DNA of 64,000 bases from Mangifera indica (GCF_011075055.1 NC_058145.1:12645894-12709893); one strand, 5' to 3'; shown: positions 40,301 through 50,299, counted from the stretch's first letter. Translations and numbers: made by a program. The notes: generated by a model not told the origin, from the sequence alone.

Positions 40301-42861
40301 AAACATTTAAGAATGACAGCAAGCTAAAGCAACGTAAAAGTGAAGAAGAACGAAGAAAAAAAGAAGTCAAGATTGTGGAATTGTCATGAATAGATTAGAA
40401 GTGTGATTTTGACAAGAGAGAAAGAGTTGCCTACATTTATATAATATATTATGCGTGTGTGTATATGCATGACCAGGAATGAGTCATGATTGTACTGAAT
40501 TAGACTAAAAAAGGCAGCTTTAAAAACAAATTAACATTATTCTCTCAATAGCATTTAATGTTATTGATGTCATTATTCTTGTTTGGAAAGAGAGAGAAAT
40601 AAACATATAAATGTGAGACCACAAGCAAGGACAGGGCAGGAACCGTCCCCACTTGTGGGGATTTTTTCTATCCTCGCCCTTGTCACCGCGTATTTTGGGG
40701 AATCTGTATCCTTTACAAGGTCAAGCGTTGGAAAGAGACAACTACCATCTCTAATGAAAAGGAGGACACCCAAGCTGTAGAAAAAGATATGGTAATTGAA
40801 GTGGAAGATAAGATGTATAGCTCATATAAAATTCGATGGTGGGGTTAGATTCCCCCAAGACAATAAAGATTAAAGGGACTATCAATGATCAATTGATCAT
40901 AGTTTTAGTGGATTGCAAGGCTACTCATAGCTTTATTGACCAAGGTCACTCTTGGTGACAAGCAAAGTGTGAAAAGAGTCGGTCTTTGTTGACATATCCA
41001 TTTAATTTTACGAGGTATTCGTATTACTGGAGATTTTTCCCTTTTAATTTAGGTAATGTGGATGTGATATTGGAAGTAGATTGGTTGTCTTTGTTAGGCA
41101 AAGTTGAAAGTAGTTGGAAAATGAAAACCATGTGTTTTGATTGGAAGGCGACAAGCTCAATTGCCGGGTGACATGACTCTAATCACTATGGAAACAACAT
41201 TTAAAGGTCTTTGGAAATCTGTTAAGGTTGGCAGTCAAAGTTTCAAGCTTGAGTTTGATGGTTTAGAAGGTACCGTTTTAATAGAGAAAGAAATTGTGGT
41301 AGACTCGGTTATCCAACTACATAAGGTTTTTTAACATTTGTTTGATGAGCCATCAAGACACGCTCCTCGACAATCCAATAATCATACTATCAAACTGAAA
41401 ATGGAGCTCAACCCCTAAATCTAATTTACAACTCCAACCTAAACAACTCCTTGATACTAGATTCTTTCCTATGGGATGTTTGAAAGATTTATGCTAAATG
41501 GAAACATCTTCCGGATTGTGAATTACCTAGGAGGATTTTCTTGAGGTGAATAAGCAATTCTCAAATTTTCAACTTGAGGATGAGGTGCGTTTGAATTTGG
41601 AGGAAAAGAGGGTGGTGGGAAAGGGTATTGATGGATCTCTTATTAAGTGAGGGCACATTTGCAAGCGCGGGCTTAGGAGTAGGGGTCACAAGCGACAAGT
41701 AGTTTGTCAAACGCTGGCAACTAGAGGAGAAAGCGACTAGTGGCTGCAAAGGAGATGCTTCAAAAAAATTCTAATAGCACCAAGGTGTAGCCACGTGGCT
41801 TTCGGTGAGTGGTAGAACATGGCACTCTGCTAAGTAGGAAGAAAAGAGAATAAAGTGTGAGAGTGGAGGAGAAAAGCAAGCAAAATTTGGTAATCAGTTT
41901 TCTGTTGAAGGAAGAGTGCTAGCCTCTCGCATGGCTGAACATTTCTGTCTAATTTCTTCTGTCATCTTCTGATTTCAGTTTTTAGTTTTGCAAGCCATCC
42001 ACCTTCCTTATAATTTCCTTATTGATCAATGAACAGTATCTTTGAATGAAATTTCTAGTCCTTTCTCTTACTTATTGCTGGATTTGTTTCTAGGTTTGTA
42101 ACAGTTACCAAGTCTGCCCCTTTCAAAAATTCAACCAAATGGCAACAAAGACCGGGACACATACTGATGAACTAAAATCAACACAACCATTGTACAAATC
42201 CAATTTTATTTCAACACAAACTAAATCAAATTATGTATAGGAATAAAATTAGTAAAAATTAGATAAGAATTTTACCAATAAACTACAAAATGATACATTA
42301 GTAGTATTTATTGCATAATTTAAATGAAACACTAACAAATCATGATAACATAAAATCAATTTCCGCGTAAACAAAACCAATTAAATATTGAGCAAGTAAG
42401 ATAGTTCTGAGAAATGGGAATACCCTATCAATGACTCCAGCTGTGGCTCCGGAAGTCCTAACCCTATCTTCAATAAACCAACTGGCCGGCAACCATTCCA
42501 ACGTCTCCGGCCCCGCCTCTGTAGCTGGCCGGCGCTTTGGCTGCGTACTCTGGGACTCTGATCCATTCGACGTAGCTTGCTTAGGTGATTTGTTATTTGG
42601 AGTATGAGCACTGGTTGTGGAGCCGGCATCGGTGGCGGTGGCAGTGGGGGTAGTGGTGGTGGTGGTGGTGGGGGTTGGAGTAGAAGTAGGGGTAGGGGTG
42701 GGGGTTGGGGAATCGTCACTGATGAAGAATCCGGACTTTAGTAGCGGGTCGGGTGGCAAATCGGCGTTGGAGGATAGGGGAACAGGTGGGTTGGGCCGTT
42801 GAGAAATTAGGTTTGGGTCCTGGGTTGTTGGTGGTGGTGGTGGAGGAGTGGAGGTTGACAT
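37397..42861 (-). CDS. Methyl-CpG-binding domain protein, MBD5/6-like (MBD-B), 3 exons
   Basis: A 273-residue paralogue of MBD-A. Minus-strand exons are 42424-42861, 37764-37886 and 37397-37657, all phase 0 with GT-AG introns. Exon 1 encodes a Pro/Thr-rich low-complexity N-terminus with long PT, TP and TTTT runs, then the typical plant MBD start WLPASWFIEDRVRTSGATAGVIDR. Exon 2 gives YYFDPASGRQFRSKKEVLYF. Exon 3 gives the tail EKIQWVLTKSSEDTWTPFIG. The methyl-CG-contact Arg, Asp and Arg positions are intact. Exon 1 looks ancestral for the family, unlike that of MBD-A. Intron 1 is about 4.5 kb and contains a Ty3/gypsy remnant in the opposite orientation. Joining exon 1 to the distant exons 2-3 rests on phase, domain completeness and strand. 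Confidence 0.83.
38565..42130 (+). mobile_element. Decayed Ty3/gypsy LTR retrotransposon, antisense in MBD-B intron 1
   Basis: The order is gag, protease/RT start, terminal repeat. Gag at about 39060-39290 reads SLKQTRFVAEYQE then FERLA, with stops after, and MATLSDDIQIEVRLFGP. Protease-like sequence at about 40865-40950 reads INDQLIIVLVDCKATHSFID. The next part, 41030-41335, reads FPFNLGNVDVILEVDWLSLLG and then SQSFKLEFDG. A chromodomain-end-like FSNFQLEDEV lies near 41565. Most of RT, RNase H and integrase is missing. Homologous segments near 38575-38680 and 41640-41750 (shared CAGTTTGTCAAA, GGGGTCA, GCGGGCT/GAGGGCT) look like terminal repeats. Outer limits are uncertain. Confidence 0.8.
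39680..40770. mobile_element. Possible DNA element nested in the gypsy remnant
   Basis: This separates the gag from the protease remnant. Its ends carry GATGACAATAGGGCG at left and, reverse complemented, GGTGACAAGGGCGAGG at right. Both are followed by CCCC/GGGG-rich words (CCGTGTCCCCAT, CCCCACTTGTGGGG) of the sort seen at the ends of plant hAT-like elements. Evidence is weak. Confidence 0.35.
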
Positions 42862-42869
42862 GAGCGCGA

Positions 42870-43680
42870 TCAGGGGGTTTTCATTTTGGTTTCTTTGAAT
42901 TGTGACACCTTATATCTCGGGGCGAACATAAAATAACAATATACAGAAAAAGTTATTAGAGTAGGAAAGACTCTAGCCGTTGGATCTGTCAGGACATCCT
43001 CATCCAACCAGGCTGCTTTCCCTCAATCACCGTACATGTAACCTGCCTGAAGTTTATAAATTCGTAGAATTTAAGGTAAAACTATATACTGTCGCTCTAA
43101 TTAACAATATAACCCGATCCATCTTTTGGTGTAAAAAGAAGGCTCAATCATATGTCCCACCCAAGGTTTGATGAAATGACAATTATACTTAAAAGTTTAG
43201 CATGGTCTTAGACTTGTGCTTTAGGTCTAGGCCCATAACATCGGGTCAACTATTATATTATCATCGCTCTTTTGAGTAATTTTTGTTATTATATAAAATT
43301 TGATGACGTTATATTAGGCGTAACAAACATTTTTATTTTTTTCTTGTAGATAGTTGTATTTTGGTTGAATTATTAATATGTTATCCATAGAAGTTAAAAA
43401 TTAAGAAAAGGAAGTCAAGTAGACAAAAAAAATATTTTTTTAAACCGAACCAATCAAAACAAAAATCCTTCCATTATCACAAGAAAATAGAAGAAATCAT
43501 ACTTTCATACAATATCTTAATTGAATTCTATAAAATGATCAATAAATTGAGTTTAATTCAACAGCTACACGTGCCAAAACCCTAATACTAAAATAAGAAT
43601 CGAATTTATTCTGTACGGATTTTTACTGGAATTGTCGAACAACTAATATCAATATTACTGTATATCAATATTGAATAGGA
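42870..43680. other. Promoter side of MBD-B and intergenic DNA
   Basis: 42862-42960 is the likely leader and core promoter of MBD-B. A lone copy of the CCACCCAAG terminus lies at 43156. No gene is seen. Confidence 0.4.
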
Positions 43681-43687
43681 ATTGAAA

Positions 43688-43760
43688 TGGGGCGTGGCCA
43701 AGTGGTAAGGCAACGGGTTTTAGTCCTGCTGTTTGGAAGGATCGAATCCTTCCATCCCAG
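43688..43760 (+). tRNA. Plastid-type tRNA-Gln-like sequence, decayed, anticodon TTA
   Basis: The sequence starts TGGGGCGTGGCCAAGTGGTA and ends TCCTTCCATCCCAG, closely resembling plastid trnQ(UUG) as I remember it. The anticodon loop reads TTTTAGT, so the anticodon is TTA where the plastid gene has TTG. The acceptor stem has a C6-A mismatch and the variable/T-arm junction seems one base longer. Most changes are C-to-T or G-to-A, typical of plastid DNA decaying in the nucleus. It is probably not a working tRNA, since plastid tRNA genes often lack nuclear Pol III box signals. Confidence 0.75.
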
Positions 43761-43769
43761 AGAGGACTC

Positions 43770-44476
43770 TAATATATATTAGATATCAGGATCAAAGTAA
43801 CACAATTAACATAAATTAGACAATTAATATTAATACAAAATCAACAAATGTCAAACAAGATACTAGAGTTATATTATTAGATTAAAAGGTAATTGTTGTA
43901 GTAAGAAAACTGATTAATGAGAAAGTGTTTTCGTATTTTGATTCAAGAATATTTATATGGCAAATATTTGTAAATAACAAAAATACAATATAGGTAGAGG
44001 AAAAAAGAAGTAAAGAATAATATTATATATACTAATAAATTATATAAAATTATTTATATAAATTAAAATTAAAATATTTAATTGAATGATTTGAAGGTGT
44101 AAAAAAATAAATAATTATATTATTTAATTATAAATTATTATATTAATTTGTATAAATACATTTATTTATATAAATTATTTTATTCAAAAATTGTTTGTAC
44201 CCTTAGAAATTTTTGCGATTGAATATTATAATTTAATATATATTTTTAGTTTATATATTTTAAAAATTTTATAAAATAATAGGATTATGTGTATAAATAA
44301 TAAATAAAATTTATATAAAAAATAATATTATCTTAAATTTAGAATTACCTAACTAACCTTTAGTGGCTTCAAATAAAATCCTTCCACGTAAGAAGAAAAG
44401 CTCGTCAGAAAATTCTATCCAGTTAACTCCAACATTTACACAGTTCAAAACCAACTCCGCGCTTCTCAACTCAACC
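43770..44476. other. AT-rich spacer and leader of the GH17 gene
   Basis: 44020-44190 is an AT-rich MITE-like block of the family at 9985-10160. The open frame of the GH17 gene extends upstream to 44363 but begins there with GTG, so it is treated as leader. Confidence 0.45.
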
Positions 44477-45547
44477 ATGACTACTCTAACTAAGCTCTCT
44501 CAATTTCTTTTCTTACTTATTTCTAGCTACCTCACCTTCCACTGCGGCACCGCCTTTTCCAGTTGCTCCATCGGCGTCAACTACGGAGCCATTGCCAATA
44601 ACCTCCCACCGCCTCGTCAAGTCGCCAACTTCCTTAAAACTCATACCACCATTAACCGTGTCAAACTCTTCGATGCAAATCCCGATTTCCTAGGCGCCTT
44701 CGGCAACACTAACATTTCCGTCACTGTTACCATCGGTAACGGCGACATCCCTGCTCTCGCCAAACTGCCGGCCGCGCAGTCCTGGATCGCAAGAAACATT
44801 CTGCCACATCGCCCTCAAACAATCATCAGATACATAAGCGCCGGTAACGAAGTCTTGGCCACTTCAGATAAAAACCTAATCGCTCATCTTTTGCCTTGCA
44901 TGAGAGCTCTAAAATCAGCTCTTAATCTGGCGAAGCTGAGTAGTATCAAAGTGACTACACCTCATTCGTTGGTTATTCTATCGGCTTCTGAGCCGCCAAG
45001 TGTGGGAAGATTTCGAAGGGGTTACGATGAAGCTGTAATCGCTAAGATACTCAAGTTTCATAATCGAACTAAATCGCCGTTTATGGTTAACCCTTACCCG
45101 TATTTTGGTTTTAGGCCACAGACGCTAAACTACGCGTTGTTTAAGCCAAACGCCGGCGTTTTTGACCCGGCGACGGGGAAATATTACACAAACATGTTTG
45201 ATGCGCAGCTTGACGCTGTTTACTCGGCAATGAAGAAAGTCGGTTATGGTAATGTAGATATTGTTGTGGGGGAGACTGGTTGGCCGTCGGCAGGTGACCC
45301 GAACCAACCGGATTCGAATTTACAGAACGCGCTGTTGTATAATGGGAATCTTGTGAAGCACGTGAACTCCGGAAAAGGGACGCCTCTGATGCCTAATCGG
45401 ATTTTTGAGGTTTACATTTTCGCTTTGTTCAATGAGAATCTGAAACCGTCTATCTCGGAGCAGAAATTCGGGTTGTTCAGGCCCGATTTTAGTCCTGTTT
45501 ACGATGTGGGCATTTTACGCGGTAAACACAAACAGGTATGTCAGTAG
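44477..45547 (+). CDS. Glucan endo-1,3-beta-glucosidase (GH17)
   Basis: A 356-residue secreted beta-1,3-glucanase that hydrolyses callose and similar cell-wall glucans. Residues 1-27 form a signal peptide with a Leu/Phe core. The mature protein opens SCSIGVNYGAIANNLPPP, the usual GH17 start. The acid/base Glu is residue 125 (SAGNEVL) and the nucleophile Glu is residue 266 (VVGETGWPS). NPYPYF and FALFNENLKP are also typical. N-glycosylation sites are possible at NIS (79) and NRT (196). The first ATG in frame after the leader is at 44477. The stop at 45547 follows a donor-like CAG/GTATGT at 45535, so an older version may have spliced to an X8 exon; a decayed X8 sequence lies at 46756-46950. The catalytic domain looks complete. 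Confidence 0.92.
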   Translation: MTTLTKLSQFLFLLISSYLTFHCGTAFSSCSIGVNYGAIANNLPPPRQVANFLKTHTTINRVKLFDANPDFLGAFGNTNISVTVTIGNGDIPALAKLPAAQSWIARNILPHRPQTIIRYISAGNEVLATSDKNLIAHLLPCMRALKSALNLAKLSSIKVTTPHSLVILSASEPPSVGRFRRGYDEAVIAKILKFHNRTKSPFMVNPYPYFGFRPQTLNYALFKPNAGVFDPATGKYYTNMFDAQLDAVYSAMKKVGYGNVDIVVGETGWPSAGDPNQPDSNLQNALLYNGNLVKHVNSGKGTPLMPNRIFEVYIFALFNENLKPSISEQKFGLFRPDFSPVYDVGILRGKHKQVCQ

Positions 45548-46755
45548 TCTGTAAATAACATTGTTTGCTTTTGCAATTGAACTATTCACCAACGGGAATC
45601 CAGAGCGAAAACAAGTTTTGAGTGTTTGAATCGTGTTTCATTGGGTCTGTAAATAGCATTTTGAACACTACAGTTTCCATCTTCATTTTGCCATGTTTCA
45701 ACAAAGCGCCATCTGATTCTGTTCATACACATGGAGTTAGGGTGCAGATTTTATTTTTTTAAAAAGTAACCCGAGAGACTTGGACCATACCCTCTTATAT
45801 ACAAAGTCTTTCTTTCTTGCCACTCAAGCCACGGAAGGCGATTCATTCAAAGCTTTTCAACCCCTTAAATGATGCTCACTGTTACTTGGAAATAGATGAC
45901 CTCAATAATGTTGTATGGGTTGCTCACTCAACCAGTCCTCTATATGGAAGCAATGGGAACCTCAGTACGGACTCAGAGTGGACAGAACACAATTGCTTTG
46001 AATTCCAATCAAGCGGTTGAGTGAGACCTCAACGACAGCCCTTTAAGAATTATGACAATTTTGTATTTGACAGAATTAAATCCTCACGGATCTCCTAAAC
46101 AGGTTTTGTGTCAGAGTTTTTTTTTTCCCTGTAAACATGTTACTGCTTGGAATTATACTAGGGGTTAACTTCAAATTGAAAGAATTAAAAATTGGCTTAG
46201 AGGCCGAGAAATTGGGGTTTCTATTGGTTATTGAGCTGCTGCAGTTGTAGTGACGGTGGTGTCAAGCGGTGGCTATGGTCCTGTGGAGGAAGAGAGAGGG
46301 AGGAGTGAGCAGCTGGCAATGGATCTCTAGTGTTGAAATAGGATATAGAACTATTAACGAATGCACTGATGGATCCGTTGGGTCAATTGCTCTAAGGGGT
46401 TCTTAAACAAAATTAAATTGGGTCTGGGTCAATTTTAAGTGGTTATTCGGTGGTGACGGTGATGGCAATGAGGGAGAACGTTGGATAGTCGCTAAAACTG
46501 ATCCTGGCTCGCTTCGAACAATTCTGAGCCCACGTAGAGAGCATAGAATAAAAAAAGAGATGAAGAAAGAGAAGAAAATAACAAAAATTGAGAAGGTATA
46601 ATAAACAATAATATAGTGATACAATGTAAGAGTGGCGTTTGATTTATACTCAAATGGAAAAGTGTGTTTTAGCCAGATCGGAAAATGTAATTCACTAAGT
46701 ACATACAAAGTTAAATCACTTAGAACTAATTTTCCTCCTCCAATCAACGGCCACG
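45548..46755. other. 3' flank of the GH17 gene, possibly a former intron
   Basis: 45817-46020 is open but lacks an ATG and shows no known domain. No element was recognised. Confidence 0.35.
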
Positions 46756-46950
46756 AAATGGTGCATACCGAAAGCAGACGCCACTGCTGCGCAGCTGCAG
46801 GGCTACCGAATTGGACTGCAGGCCTATACAGGCAGGTCACCTGCATCATATGCCACGAATGCATACTATGAGGCCAATGGACAAGATGATTACAACTGTG
46901 ATTTCGGCCACACCAGAGTCCTCACTTCCAGGAATCAAAGTACATCATAA
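46756..46950 (+). pseudogene. Decayed X8 (CBM43) module of a GH17 gene
   Basis: The frame starting at 46756 reads KWCIPKADATAAQLQ, the standard start of an X8 callose-binding module. It later gives ASYATNAYYEANGQDDYNCDFG and VLTSRNQ, the standard end. Between them about 20 residues are lost, and the DCRPIQAG block is present only in another frame (46812 on), so three of the six conserved cysteines are gone from the reading frame. It is on the same strand as the GH17 gene 1.2 kb upstream, and family members of this type usually carry X8 at the C-terminus. Confidence 0.8.
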
Positions 46951-47077
46951 ATCATCCCTAGCGTCGGTGGCAGGAAACAGGAAAAGATTCTGTGCTGTCA
47001 GGACTACTTAGGATGATGATCATTATTGGCCCATTGTTTTGTGTCATAATTATAATTACACAAAAAGTACAAAAATA

Positions 47078-47149
47078 CGCCGTCTGTGGGGATCGAACCC
47101 ACGACCACGTGGTTAAAAGCCACGCGCTCTACCGCTGAGCTAAGACGGC
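47078..47149 (-). tRNA. Nuclear tRNA-Lys (anticodon TTT)
   Basis: The minus strand gives a full cloverleaf: acceptor GCCGTCT pairing with AGACGGC, D arm GCTCAGCGGTAGAGC, anticodon loop CTTTTAA with TTT, and T arm GTGGGTTCGATCCCCAC with the B-box. Discriminator base is G and no intron is present. The RNA decodes AAA/AAG. T runs about 3 and 13 bases downstream fit Pol III termination. Confidence 0.97.
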
Positions 47150-47564
47150 CTCATGTGATGCCATTGGTTGGTGAATTAAATTACTTCAAATATTATGCTT
47201 GAAATTAGTATTTGAACAAAAGTGGTTACTGAAAAAGTTAAAAAGAGTTCTAACCTCACACTTTTTTATCATCGTAATACATGTACTGTGAAAGTAAATG
47301 AAAAATTAGATGCAAAAACTGCATACAATTATTATTATTATTATTATAATTATGGGCATAATTAATGTTTATACGGGGGCATACATGGATCATAGGTGGC
47401 TTTTAATCTTTTATCTTGTTTCATTACTAATGTTAAGCTGATATAAATCCATAAGGGCTTCTGTATTGCTTGACTTTGCCCAATAACAATCTCACACAAA
47501 ATATTGCAATATCTTTAAAAAAACAAAAAATGTCGGCATATCAGTACATTATTTCTATCTACTT
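47150..47564. other. Spacer; no gene seen
   Basis: It contains a short (ATT)n run near 47328-47345. The right end is the probable 3'UTR of the RING gene. Confidence 0.4.
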
Positions 47565-47987
47565 TTACAGTGTTATTGAAACCGAAGAACGACAAACCGG
47601 GCAGTGTGCTTCCCGGATCAGCCACTTATTGATGCAAGCTTTGTGGTAAATATGTTTACATTCTGAAAGAGCACCGCACTTGTCTCCTTCCTCGAACTCC
47701 TCCAAGCATATCACACACTCGCTCCAATTTTTTATCACATCTTTACCTCTTAAACTACTTGCCCACAAAACTTCCCCAATTGTCTGTTCCTTCACCTGTC
47801 GCTCATCTTCCGCTGAAATATTTGTGGGGGTTCCTTGTTCGATATCTTGTGACGTAGAAACTAAGCAGCAGTATCTATAACACAACACCGGAAAAATCAC
47901 TAACACCAACCATAATATTGACAGGACGACGTAAATGGGAAACATGTCCTGCAACGAGGGAGGAGGAAGAGGGGGAGGAAAAGGCAT
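47565..47987 (-). CDS. RING-H2 finger protein, ATL-like, membrane-anchored
   Basis: A 140-residue intronless protein predicted to be an E3 ubiquitin ligase. A Pro-rich N-terminus (PFPPPLPPP) is followed by one membrane segment at about residues 17-42 (IYVVLSILWLVLVIFPVLCY). The RING-H2 domain has C91, C94, C110, H112, H115, C118, C129 and C132, with the CVICLEEF and CPVCR ends intact and the expected hydrophobic KWL before C129. The layout (short, one TM, C-terminal RING-H2) fits the ATL family, although I do not see a clear GLD motif, so it may be an ATL relative. It faces CXIP4 head to head across about 1.3 kb. Confidence 0.9.
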   Translation of the reverse strand: MPFPPPLPPPSLQDMFPIYVVLSILWLVLVIFPVLCYRYCCLVSTSQDIEQGTPTNISAEDERQVKEQTIGEVLWASSLRGKDVIKNWSECVICLEEFEEGDKCGALSECKHIYHKACINKWLIREAHCPVCRSSVSITL

Positions 47988-49008
47988 GGTTCGAGCTTGA
48001 GTTAGGAGTCGAAGCAGAAAGCTTATATTACGTTTTACTGACTTCTCAAGGCTTCATCTTCTTCCTCATACGAATAAAAGAATACTTAGTTGAACAGGAA
48101 ACAAACTTACTCCGCCCAGATAAGTCTGATTTGGAAATCGGAATATGAACTTAAGTCCGATTTCCTTTTGGGAAACGGACAAACCAGGTATATATGGTTT
48201 GAAAGATTACTCACGGCGTAGTATAATAGTTAAAGCATAATTCGTGACTCATCCACTTAAAAAAACAAAAAAACCTTTCTTATTTTGATATCCGAATTTT
48301 ACTAATTCGATGTACTTTCTGTGTAAATGTACAGACCACATTAATAAATACCAATTTATGCTTCGTGTAAGGGAAAGGTGTGTCAATAGCAATATGTAAA
48401 TATTGTTTTGGCAAGGGAAAGGTGTGTCAATAGTAATATGTAAATATTATTTTAAAATAATATTCCTTTTCAACAAAAATAAATATTCGAAAGAACGTCA
48501 AAACTAACGGTACTCACTGCCGCTCGCACTGAAAACCGGAGGTCATTTCTGATTACCCAAGACTAAGCGACACCGTTCTGTTCCTCTCCAGTCTTCTTCC
48601 AGATCCTCCGCGTCAACACCGTCCCCGCCGTTGACAGGTTTTTTTTTTTAATTCTGTCTGAATTTCTTCTTCCTTGGCCACAACCTTAGGTTAATTCGTC
48701 TCTTTCAAATTCAAATTAGGTTTTCCAATTTGCGACAATCTTCCCCTATTCCCCACTTTATCTGCTGTTATTTTCAAAGTTTGATAAATCTAAGTAGCTC
48801 TTGAGAAAAAAGAATTATATTATTCTGTTCAAATCCTATACACACGCTGCCGTTTTTGAAATTCTTTAATCCAACCGTATCGTTGTGGCCTGGCTCCGCC
48901 GACTTTTTTTTTTCTTATATAATTGCTACATCGGAAAAATATAATTACTTTTTGAATTCAAAACTCTGTAGTTATTCTTTTAGGGTTTTTGAATCTATCG
49001 GCTCACAG
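47988..49008. promoter_or_regulatory. Shared upstream region of the RING-H2 gene and CXIP4
   Basis: Two divergent genes leave this interval for both promoters. It includes a 44-bp tandem duplication (48369-48456). About 48500-49008 is probably CXIP4 leader, because a strong donor AG/GTAAGT lies at 49009 and an acceptor CTCTATTCAG ends at 49290. Confidence 0.5.
48369..48456. repeat. 44-bp tandem duplication
   Basis: AAGGGAAAGGTGTGTCAATA begins at 48369 and again at 48413. The two copies differ at only a few bases. Confidence 0.95.
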
Positions 49009-49290
49009 GTAAGTTCGTCTTCATATAAATGCTTCTTATTTAATTAAGTTGAGACCCTTCATTCTTTTATGTTTCTGAAATTTACTCTAGTTTTTCGGAT
49101 GAATTTTATTACATTGAACGAGAGATATCTGATTTAATTCTAGTCTGTTCATTATTTGTTGACCTGAAATTTGAAATCAAATTGATTTCTAGGTGAAGCC
49201 CTAACTCGAGAACTTGAGTTATATGTAGATTTTTAAAATTGAGTAATTATTATAAAATCCTAATATGTTTATTAATTTTTCTCTATTCAG
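49009..49290 (+). other. 5'UTR intron of CXIP4
   Basis: The donor GTAAGT follows CACAG at 49008, and the acceptor TCTATTCAG ends at 49290, 25 bases before the ATG. It is inferred from splice motifs. Confidence 0.55.
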
Positions 49291-49315
49291 ATTTTGATAT
49301 CAATATATCTTCAAG

Positions 49316-50299
49316 ATGCCGGCCACTGCTGGACGAGTTCGCATGCCAGCTAATAATAGGGTCCATAGCAGTGCAGCCCTGCAAACTCATGGTATATGGC
49401 AGAGTGCAATTGGGTATGATCCATATGCACCCAACAAAGATGACTCTAAGAACTCACAGCCTGAATCATCAAATAACGAACCTGATGCTGAGAATCCATA
49501 CAATAGCTACCAAGGCCTTTTAGCTCTTGCCCGCATAACTAATGCCAATGCTGATGAGGCCCGTGGTGCTTGCAAGAAGTGTGGTCGTGTTGGGCACTTA
49601 ACTTTTCAGTGTAGAAATTTCTTGAGTGTTAAGGATGAGAATAAGGAAAAAAATCCGGAAGTTCAGGCTGCAGTTTTGTCTGAGTTGGATAAACTGAAGG
49701 GGAAAGTGGGGAAGTTGAATGGGAAGGGAAAGGTTGAAAATGAGGTGGAAAGTGAGGAAGAAGAGGAAGAGGAAAGCGACAGCTCAGATTCAGATGCAGA
49801 TTCTGAGATTGAGAGGATTATTGCAGAGAGAAATGGGAAGAAAGTTAGTAACAGAGGCAGATCATCCAGGAAGAAAAAAACCGATGTTTCAGATGAAGAT
49901 GGAACTGACTCCGGTTCTGATTCAGGAAAGAGGAAGAGAGGGAGGTCCAAGAAGAGGAGGAGTGGGAAGAGGGAAAATAGTGACTCAGAGGAGGAGGACA
50001 ATGGTAGAAGGAAAAGGAGGAGGGAAAAGAGGAAGAAGAGAGTTTGGTCATTGGACGAAGAGGACAAGCATCGATACCGTAGGAGGAAAAGTAGGAAGGA
50101 AAAGAGGAGAAGTCATATACATTCAGATGATTCTATTTCAGATGTGTCAGAAGATTCTAGTGGACGATATGAAAGGAAGGGCAGAAAGTCCAGATTGCCA
50201 TCTGATTCTGATGAAAGTGTTTCAGATTATTCCCGTGGAAAGCGCACAAAGAGGTCTAAGAAGAAGAGCAGGAAACACCATCGTGAAAAGGATGAATAG
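49316..50299 (+). CDS. CXIP4: CAX-interacting protein 4 (zinc-knuckle protein)
   Basis: A 327-residue nuclear-type protein. The N-terminus MPATAGRVRMPANNRVHSSA and the following QTHGIWQSAIGYDPYAPNK are the CXIP4 signature. One CCHC zinc knuckle lies at residues 86-99 (CKKCGRVGHLTFQC). The rest is low complexity: an acidic Glu/Ser stretch around residues 145-165, then long Arg/Lys/Ser-rich SR-like blocks with many possible nuclear localisation signals. In Arabidopsis CXIP4 was found as an activator of the vacuolar CAX1 Ca/H antiporter in yeast; the nuclear role is less clear. The whole coding region is in one exon. A possible 3'UTR intron runs from 50316 (AAAG/GTAGGA) to 51186 (TTTGCAG). Confidence 0.95.
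   Translation: MPATAGRVRMPANNRVHSSAALQTHGIWQSAIGYDPYAPNKDDSKNSQPESSNNEPDAENPYNSYQGLLALARITNANADEARGACKKCGRVGHLTFQCRNFLSVKDENKEKNPEVQAAVLSELDKLKGKVGKLNGKGKVENEVESEEEEEEESDSSDSDADSEIERIIAERNGKKVSNRGRSSRKKKTDVSDEDGTDSGSDSGKRKRGRSKKRRSGKRENSDSEEEDNGRRKRRREKRKKRVWSLDEEDKHRYRRRKSRKEKRRSHIHSDDSISDVSEDSSGRYERKGRKSRLPSDSDESVSDYSRGKRTKRSKKKSRKHHREKDE

Noticed and set aside
42381..42802. Pro-rich and Val/Gly-rich ORFs overlapping MBD-B exon 1
   Set aside because: They are alternative frames of the simple Pro/Thr repeat; only the frame leading into the MBD fold makes sense.
44363..44476. N-terminal extension of the GH17 protein
   Set aside because: It begins with GTG and would put 38 Lys/Ser-rich residues before a clean signal peptide; the ATG at 44477 fits a secreted enzyme.
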